This document shows positions 57,264 through 64,000 of a stretch of DNA of 64,000 nucleotides, one piece after another. The stretch is from Muricea muricata (lineage: Eukaryota; Cnidaria; Anthozoa; Malacalcyonacea; Plexauridae): NCBI GenBank assembly GCA_963855995.1, contig OY979718.1, positions 42,467,559 to 42,531,558 of the forward strand, written 5' to 3'. How positions within the stretch are numbered: position 1 is the first letter of the stretch; every line of letters begins with the position of its first letter. The position numbers and the translations under genes were made by a program. The notes under the pieces were generated by a model. That model made no database searches and had not been told where the DNA came from. It worked only from the letters and a program-made list of their open reading frames with translations.

Positions 57264-58200
57264 CTGGATGGATGGATGGATAGATGGACATTAACAAATG
57301 GTCGACGAAGGCGAGGTGATTACAAGCCTTTATTTTTTCCCGGGCCGGTTTCCAACTGAATCTTGTAATCTGATTGGCTGACGAGCGGTCCGGTTATTCC
57401 CTATACGGACCGCTCAACCGGACCTCTAACGGTTTTCCGCAACTATTGTTGTATTTAAATATGGATTGTTTCAAATCTCGCGTCTGCTAAATTGAATTGC
57501 GTGTACAAATAAAAAAAATTAATTTAAAAATGCTTTCAATAAAACATTGAAATGTCAAAGCCGCATTGTTTGGAGTTTTATTGTTTTGAATGAAAAAATA
57601 AATACAGACAGTGACAGACAGAGACAGTGAATCTTAACCAATCAGAATGCCGGAGAATCAATAGTCACCTGGAAATTTATACTAATTAAATATATATAAG
57701 TTATTTACCGGATGGGAGGTCCGTACTGGAAAAATTATTCCGTTATGTCCGTACTTTTGAGACCTCGACAAAATATTTTTCCTGTATGGACCGACCTAAA
57801 CGGTAAATAACTTAATTATTTTTTTAATGTCGCTTGTAATTTCGCCGCTGTTGTTGACACTCTTAAAATTGTTGTGGCGTGTTGAAGCTGACGCTGGCTC
57901 GTTTTCAAGAAAATTTAATTCATCTGGATAATAAAACTTCCTCTTACTATGAGAGTTATCATCGGAAAACATTTTTACTTTCACATTGTCATTAAGTTGT
58001 TTAAAAAATTTAAATGCCCCTTTGTAAACAAAAAAGTTGTCGCTAAAATAATTCTTTTGGCCCGCGGGCCAAGATATCGTGAAAAGCCGACCGCTCGTGC
58101 ATCCAATCAGATTGCAGAAAATCACAACATAACTCTAGTCGTGCACAAGTAAAAAAATAAATATATATATATTTATTTATTTGTAATATACTCTTAAAAT
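57264..58200. other. Intronic non-coding with short inverted repeats
   Basis: A MITE-like inverted repeat at 57698-57812 (AAGTTATTTACCGGATGGGA and CCGACCTAAACGGTAAATAA) and a smaller palindrome near 57395 (GAGCGGTCCGG and GACCGCTCAACCGG). The minus frame at 58125-57796 (109 codons) has no motif I know. Upstream Mesh-like exons were not found here. Confidence 0.5.
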
Positions 58201-58204
58201 AATA

Positions 58205-58250
58205 ACATCGTTACACAGTGTTTCACGCTAAGCGATGATCAGGAGAAGAC
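58205..58250 (-). ncRNA. Degenerate hammerhead ribozyme remnant
   Basis: On the minus strand CUGAUCA, UCGC-UUA-GCGU, GAAA and an ACAC/GUGU stem III follow in hammerhead order. The invariant G8 is C and stem I does not pair, so it should be inactive. Probably the tail of a lost PLE. Confidence 0.5.
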
Positions 58251-58315
58251 AATCGCCAGATAATCACTTTCTAGATTACATTACAAATTACAGATTAAAT
58301 CACAAATAACTAAAT

Positions 58316-58328
<13 letters not shown>

Positions 58329-58370
<42 letters not shown>
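58329..58370. repeat. (TA)n microsatellite
   Basis: About 42 bp of alternating TA directly downstream (minus strand) of the PLE end with the 58411-58470 hammerhead. Confidence 0.95.
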
Positions 58371-58372
<2 letters not shown>

Positions 58373-58410
58373 CTACAAGTTCTCAACTTATAATATATTA
58401 TAAGTTTCTA

Positions 58411-58470
58411 TTCACAACTAATCTGTTTCGTATGACAAGCAATGCTTGCCACACTCGTCAGGTGATGATC
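58411..58470 (-). ncRNA. Hammerhead ribozyme with 11-bp stem II, 3' of a PLE relic
   Basis: Minus strand: stem I 5' strand UCAC, core CUGACGA (58461-58455), stem II GUGUGGCAAGC with GCUUGUCAUAC (11 pairs including two G-U, loop AUU), core GAAA (58429-58426), a two-pair stem III (AC...GU), cleavage base U at 58416, then GUGA pairing with stem I. All invariant core bases are present. It lies downstream of the PLE endonuclease relic on the same strand. Hammerheads in PLE terminal repeats are known. Confidence 0.82.
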
Positions 58471-58487
58471 GCGTCTGATGTTATGAT

Positions 58488-58740
58488 CTAGGGAAACTTG
58501 ATATGTATGTTACAATTGAGGTCGCGCGTTAAAGCCAATTGCATGAGTGCATTAAAAGCTGGCAGTAAATGTCTCCTACGATGCCTGCAAGCGCTTATTA
58601 GTTCGTTCCTTGAATTTAGGGTACCTAGCTCTGGGTGACAAATAATAAGAAATTTTTCATGCAAACACAAATTGCATCTTTTTGAGCTACTCTTGTAAGC
58701 TTCACACCGTTTTCTGACTCTCCATTTTAATTCTCCATAA
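58488..58740 (-). pseudogene. PLE GIY-YIG endonuclease, C-terminal fragment
   Basis: KWRVRKRCEAYKSSSKRCNL, CLHEKFLIICHPELGTLNSR, NELISACRHRRRHLLPAF. The pattern CNLC..EK..II......LN.R.EL.S.CRHR is the conserved end of the endonuclease of many PLEs. The fragment ends in IHIKFP-stop. The RT and the start of the nuclease are missing. Confidence 0.85.
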
Positions 58741-59001
58741 AATCAGGTGGGCGATTATAAAAACCAATGGTAAAGTGCTCAATGGATAACCAGAGCATAA
58801 TAAAGAATGACACAAAAACTTAACAAGTTTTGTTTGGCATATTCATTACTATATAGTTTCGTACTACGCAATTAACGTAGCACTCCTCAGATAAAATAGC
58901 CTGTGTTTGCCCTCTAGCTTCTAACGAACTTTTTAAATATGTACAGATGGCCTGCATGCTTATCTAATTACAGGTCAATTAACACCTCAAGTAGTGTCAC
59001 G

Positions 59002-59109
<108 letters not shown>

Positions 59110-59149
59110 AAAAATTTCGTGTCAGGTTATAAAGTTCTCAAGTAAGTAT

Positions 59150-59400
59150 TTCTTAGCGTGTCTACAGGTAGAGACAAGTTCGTTGGGTCGATTAAGTGAT
59201 GCCATATCAGGTTTACAAATAATGAAATACTTTTCCCAGATGCATAAATTGCATCTCTTTGATGCATTACTATAAGACTTAGCTCGTTTCAAAATTTTCC
59301 ACGTAATGGAGTAAGTAATGTTATTGTCCTTGAGACCCCAGATGTATTTACTTAGTTCAGTGGAGTTTCGCTTCTTAAGGTTATTAAATGAAGCTCTGTG
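59150..59400 (-). pseudogene. PLE GIY-YIG endonuclease, C-terminal fragment (second relic)
   Basis: [79 protein letters not shown]. The open frame and TELSKYIW...W.I motif identify the PLE nuclease. It is bounded on both sides by (TA)n arrays. Confidence 0.88.
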
Positions 59401-59404
59401 ATTG

Positions 59405-59586
<182 letters not shown>

Positions 59587-59615
59587 GAATGAATTAAAGA
59601 CGAGAAATACTTTTT

Positions 59616-59664
59616 CTGTCGCTACTCAGGGTTTCACGCGCTTAGGCGATCATCAGGCAACTGA
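59616..59664 (-). ncRNA. Hammerhead ribozyme of the PLE at 59.6-61.6 kb
   Basis: Minus strand: stem I GUUGC with GCGAC (five pairs, one G-U), core CUGAUGA (59656-59650), stem II CGC-GCG within UCGCCUAAGCGCGU, core GAAA (59635-59632), short stem III ending at U (59624), cleavage base A (59623). The inverted 5' segment at 61558 begins right at the bases after the predicted cut (TAGCGACAG), as if formed from a cleaved RNA. Confidence 0.78.
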
Positions 59665-59717
59665 CAGATAATATTTTATTATTCACAATAAGTTTGGTTA
59701 TAGTTAGTGGTTTAAAG

Positions 59718-61538
59718 TTACATGTGTCGGCAAGTGTTAAATAAATCTGAGCGTTTGTTAAGCAGTTTCTTCCGGCTTTTTAAGATTAAAAGTTTTTCTT
59801 CTAAGCACAGGTAACATTTTTTTGAATTGACGGGAGTTGTAAATTGTTTGATTATTCCCCATTTGACCTCATAGCTTCTACCATCTTCTTTTATCTGCCA
59901 TATGTGCTTTGATAATTCTGTTTCATTTCGGTATTTGATGTTGTTAATGGATTTGCAGTGGTTTTTGTAGCGTGTCTTGAAGTCGTTGGACGTTACACCT
60001 ATGTATGTCGTTGTTGTCAGTTGTCGTTATGTCGGCTTTGTAAACAACATTTGTTTGTAGGCATTTGCCTTCGATGGGACATTGTCTGTTCTGTCTGCAG
60101 TTGCAGTCTCGCGTTTCGTTTGTTTTGTTTTGTCTGTCTTGGTTTTTAAGTATCGTTTTGTTGTGTCGTGAAATAAATGTTCGCATGTTTTCAGTGCAGC
60201 TGTAGCTAACGCGTACTGTATGTCTGTTAAAAAGCTTGTTGAGTTCATTGTTAGGAGGAAAGTGCTTCTCGATCAGTTGTAAAAAGTTCTGCGCTAAATT
60301 TGTCTTGACGTTTTTGCTGTAAGGTGGGTTGTACCAAAGGACGTTACGTTGTCTGTTGTGTCGTTTGCTAGTGTTGTTTTGTTGTTCGTATTTAAGTTGG
60401 GCGTTAAAATTACTTTTTGATAAGGCGTCGCTGTACGTCGGTGCTGATTGTTCGAATGTTTGTTTGTCGCAGGATAATGTGTTGATTCGTTTGTTTATTG
60501 ATTTTGGCAGTTCTCGTAAGATGTGAGGTGGATGGTTGGTGAGTGGTTGATGTATAGTGGCTCGTTGTCAGGTTTTCTGTAGGGTTTGTAGGAGTTGTTA
60601 GTAAGGTCAAAGGTGACGTCCAGGAAGTTTGTACTTTGTTGGTTGGTAAGCGTAGTGATGTTAAGTCCAAGATCATTGAAAGCACGTGTGAGGTCTTGTC
60701 TTGCTTTGTCGCCCAGTCTGCCAGATTTAGTATTCAGCACAGCAAGACCGTCGTCCCGGTATAGGCCAACGTCTTTGCCAAAGAGGGTTTGTAGGGAGTT
60801 TAAAATAAATAGTCCCACGAGTTCGCATATTTCTGCGCCATCATAACTTCCCATTGTTACGTCGAAGGTGCTGTTTGAATTGCGTTTTGATTTTGTGTGG
60901 CTCTTGTGGAACAGGAGGGATTTGCGTGCGTGCTTTATAATAACGATATCGTTGTCGGATATTACGGTAAACTGCTTGGCCCATGCGATTGCTCTGTCTA
61001 AGAGGTCTTCGGTGATGGAAAGGTAAAACTCTACAATGTCGAATGATATAAATGATTTCCGGTGTTTGTCTTTGATTTCCTTAAACCATGAGATGGCTTC
61101 GCTTGTGTTCCGCCATTGATTTAGTTGTGTTCTTATTATACGGTTGATTTTATCAAGGATAGCTTTGCTAACCTTACCGAGTTGGCTTTTTGCGGGGTTG
61201 ATTAAACGGCATTTCGGGTGGTTTTCGAAGTCGGGTTTGTGATCTTTTAGGGATATAAATGCTTTTGCTTTGTTAATTGGCTCTATACGGTTGGAAATGT
61301 TCAGGCTACTTGCTATGTTTTTACGTTCTTTCTCAATATTTTGGAAAGTGTCATTTTCTGCGTGCTTGTAAGTCTTTGTAACGTTCTCGGTGAGTAGTTT
61401 GTCGTAGGATTTAGCTTCCATTTCGTATATGTTTCTTGTTTTGTCTGCGAAGATAAAAATATTCTTTGAACTGTTGATTTTCCTCTTGTCTTTTTCCAGT
61501 GTTTTAATGAACTCGTCGTTTACGTTCCGGAATTTCAC
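59718..61538 (-). pseudogene. PLE reverse transcriptase and GIY-YIG endonuclease (frameshifted)
   Basis: The RT frame 61538-60495 (347 codons): AKAFISLKDHKPDFENHPKC, RLINPAKSQLGKVSKAILDK, FISFDIVEFYLSITEDLLDR, TMGSYDGAEICELVGLFIL, GLYRDDGLAV (catalytic RDD box), STNFLDVTFDL. After a frameshift near 60540 it continues with VLWYNPPYS, CNCRQNRQCPIEGKC, NVVYKADI and a broken Y.GVT GIY-YIG core, then KKCYLCLEEKLLILK and NTCRHM-stop at 59718. At least two shifts (about 60540 and 59985) break it. The N-terminal part before RT motif 1 is short. Confidence 0.88.
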
Positions 61539-61606
61539 ATTTTCGAGTAGTTTTTCTAGTAGCGACAGAAAAAGTATTTCTCGTCTTTAATTCATTCATT
61601 TATTTA

Positions 61607-62208
61607 CGCTCTATTGAAATCAATATCGAGCGCTCTTATGTTGTTGTCTCAAAACATTGATAATTGGATAATTGGATATATATATAGACTATATATATAT
61701 ATACTGCTTGTGCACTCTTTGTTGTTATACATTTCGTGCATGTAAAACAGCATGTCCTTGAACCGTGCATAATCTGTGCATAACTTTCAACTTGAACTTT
61801 GAGCGCACCATATCACAAACATACATAATAATTCGGTAAGAACTTCCGCCTTAAGCACTATAAAACTATCTGCATTGATGCATTCAGCCTTTTCATTCAA
61901 TCTTGCTGATCCTGTGGATAGGTATGTAAGCTTGCTTTTGTATGTATGTGTGGTCTTCCGTCTTCTAAACCGCCGTGCAGTGTCGCAAGGGCTGCAGATC
62001 TGAGTCAGCAATCTTGTACTGCCTCAGATTAGCTGGTGAGCGGAAGGCCTTTTTTGTGATATTTTATGTTTTCGTTGAAATCTTATTCATATACTAGGTC
62101 AAACATGACACATGTGATAGTGAAACAATCACTTCAAATACCTTTATGCATTTTATATATATATATATATATATATATTTGTGACGTTAACATAAGAGTG
62201 CTCGATAG
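61607..62208. other. Non-coding between PLE and MITE
   Basis: Short TA tracts at 61676-61702 and 62157-62178. No gene recognised. Confidence 0.5.
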
Positions 62209-62360
62209 TAGTGGCGTAGCCAGCGTCGATAATTGGAGGGGCGAATATTCATGTATGATGTTTTGCATCATTAATTTCTTTTGAAATCGATTGTTTTTAA
62301 GGTCTGTGAACACAAATATATGAATATTCGCCCCTCCAATCGGCGTTGGCTACGCCACTG
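62209..62360. mobile_element. hAT-like MITE, copy 2
   Basis: Nearly the same sequence as 56741-56895, ending GGCTACGCCACTG. Flanks CTCGATAG (62201-62208) and CTCGATAC (62361-62368) are an 8-bp duplication with one mismatch. Confidence 0.9.
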
Positions 62361-62391
62361 CTCGATACTGATTCTAGTAAAGCGTACAATA

Positions 62392-62553
62392 GACAATAAG
62401 GACAAGGAATACTTTTTCGCTGCATATTTGTCTCATCGGTGTTAAATCCAGGAGAGCGCTCCACATCGAGAAGAAGCGAATTGCCTGATGATCGCCTAAG
62501 CGCGTGAAACTCCGAGTAGCGGCAGAAAAAGTATTCCTTGTCCTTCTTGTCTA
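62392..62553 (+). mobile_element. Minimal 162-bp PLE/retrozyme-like unit with hammerhead
   Basis: AAGGACAAGGAATACTTTTT near the left end and AAAAAGTATTCCTTGTCCTT at the right are inverted repeats. Between them lie about 60 bp of non-coding text and a plus-strand hammerhead. The layout mimics the ends of the PLE at 59.6-61.6 kb with the coding part removed. Confidence 0.65.
62479..62524 (+). ncRNA. Hammerhead ribozyme of the 162-bp unit
   Basis: Plus strand: core CUGAUGA (62485-62491), stem II CGC-GCG within UCGCCUAAGCGCGU, core GAAA (62506-62509), stem III ACU-AGU, cleavage base A (62518), stem I UUGC with GCGG (two G-C pairs and two G-U). The core and stem II are the same as at 59616-59664 and stem III pairs better. 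Confidence 0.76.
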
Positions 62554-62629
62554 TATATACATATATATACACAAGATTCCTCCTGGATTAAACATTGTAG
62601 TGGTAAGTTTTTGAGGTATTTTGCACGAT

Positions 62630-63188
<559 letters not shown>

Positions 63189-63343
63189 TCGCTGTCATTA
63201 ACGTTGTCCAAATCAACTATATCAATATACATGTCATGTGACTTATTAGTATGCATCAACTTGCGTGTGCTTGCTATGGGTGCTTCGCGGATATTACGAG
63301 TTCAGTCGGGCAGTGTTTCTAATAAGTGAAGCAAGATTGAAAA

Positions 63344-63590
63344 ATGCCGGCACCATATTCGAACGATCCACGGTGGCTATTTGTTTCTACTAAAACTGTT
63401 TACCGTACTTATCAAACGTTTATCAACACTGGTGATGTAAAACCTTGTGTCCTTGTCCTTCCTCACGAAGAGTACATCATTATGGATTTTGTACTTAGAA
63501 TGCACTTAATCGTAGTACGATTGAATTTGCACTGTATTATTTTGTGCAGACAATTTATGAAAGCGAAGCATGAAGCATTCGGTTAAAATG
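63344..63590 (+). pseudogene. Helix-turn-helix transposase N-terminal fragment (internally deleted)
   Basis: MPAPYSNDPRW, then VSTKTVYRTYQTF and NTGDVKPCVL. PYS.DLRWR at the start and S..TV.R....F..TGDV after a gap is the N-terminal HTH pattern of eukaryotic IS630/Tc1-mariner-like transposases. The normal spacer between PYSND.RW and S.KTV is missing (about 15-20 residues deleted), and no DDE domain follows before the frame ends. Low-copy relic. Confidence 0.6.
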
Positions 63591-64000
63591 ACCATGAATA
63601 TTGAGCAAAGACAGTTTCTTGTGTTCTTTTAGAATCCCTTTCGCCAATTGGTATAAACAATTTAGTTGTTGGCCTCTTAATCGTGTCAGTAATATAGTTA
63701 ATGAAAGACACAAAACATCCGTGTGTCCCTAACATTTAAATTTCTGCATAAAATATCTTTTCGTTTCAAATCGTTCTTCGTTTTCCGCTGTTCCACATGT
63801 TAATATCCGATGTGCTTTTTTGAGCGGTTCACTGAAGCTTAAAGTGCCCATACAGGCAAATTTTTTTATTGGCAATATTAAATCTAGGCATGATTTCTAT
63901 CCTATCTGTCCAAAAATTTTTTGATTTGGGCAAATCGTTCGTGTTTTATGGCCGTTTAAAGCTGGCTCTCGATGGACCTTGTCCGTCATTTTTAAAGCCT
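63591..64000. other. Nothing recognised
   Basis: AT-rich sequence without a motif, repeat or RNA gene that I can identify. No upstream Mesh-like exon found on the minus strand. Confidence 0.5.

Larger units (their letters stand above)
59588..61606 (-). mobile_element. Penelope-like element with inverted terminal segment and hammerhead
   Basis: The coding strand is minus: RT then GIY-YIG nuclease (61538-59718), a short 3' tail with a hammerhead (59664-59616), and the segment GACGAGAAATACTTTTTCTG up to AATGAATGAATT at 59588. The same segment is present inverted beyond the 5' end (61562-61606). Inverted 5' copies of the terminal repeat are usual in PLEs. The 5' coding end seems truncated. Confidence 0.88.

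Noticed and set aside
57796..58125. 109-codon minus ORF
   Set aside because: No known motif, and no splice acceptor in phase with the downstream NIDO exon.
59110..59140. CCTGACACGAAATT (minus strand) after a PLE relic, resembling a hammerhead
   Set aside because: The core lacks stem II entirely. At most a deleted remnant.

Overview
The window is nuclear DNA of an animal, most likely a cnidarian (coral, anemone or hydrozoan). It is AT-rich and has spliced, intron-rich coding sequence with GT-AG borders. It is packed with CR1/L2-like LINEs, Penelope-like elements (PLEs), Ty3/gypsy and Ty1/copia remnants, THAP-type DNA-transposon relics, foldback MITEs and long (TA)n arrays. There is no prokaryotic gene organisation. 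The cnidarian assignment is inference from this mixture.

The only host gene I can support runs on the minus strand across almost the whole window. Nine exons (57263-56979, 53380-53273, 28357-28189, 25011-24760, 24275-24026, 21811-21670, 20855-20620, 4076-3865, 3107-2894) have intact frames and matching splice phases, except at one junction where an exon is missing. In order they encode a NIDO domain, an IPT/TIG-like E-set, a spacer, an AMOP domain and the first part of a VWD domain. This is the architecture of the Mesh/SUSD2/MUC4 family of membrane or secreted adhesion proteins. About 1.9 kb of recognised exon lies in 54 kb. The 5' exons lie to the right of the window and the end of VWD to the left. 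At least one exon between 21812 and 24025 was not found.

Nearly everything else is mobile DNA in or next to the introns. From left to right: a truncated CR1-like LINE (1-2175); foldback elements (4.7-6.0 kb); an inverted pair of THAP gene fragments (6291-7957); a decayed LINE split by a MITE (8.45-12.97 kb); a gypsy element lacking RNase H, with a tRNA-derived SINE cluster inside its protease gene and a second insertion with TTAGGG repeats inside that (14.6-19.6 kb); a LINE relic (25.8-27.3 kb); a PLE endonuclease relic (28.5-29.1 kb); a Ty3/gypsy element with two apparently identical 167-bp LTRs and a probable self-priming site, split by an L2-like LINE (29.8-38.2 kb); a PLE split by an 8.4-kb nest of DNA transposons (38.35-47.43 kb); a 5'-truncated LINE (48.4-50.7 kb); a copia remnant (53.5-55.6 kb); a LINE endonuclease fragment (55.6-56.7 kb); and a cluster of PLE 3' ends, (TA)n arrays and hammerhead ribozymes (58.2-63.2 kb).

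The most interesting items are the transposon-stretched Mesh-like gene, the hammerhead ribozyme motifs at PLE ends (one with a perfectly paired 11-bp stem II), the 16-nt self-complementarity between LTR and primer-binding site in the gypsy element, and the 8.4-kb nest, whose order of insertion can be read from target-site duplications. No complete autonomous element is intact.
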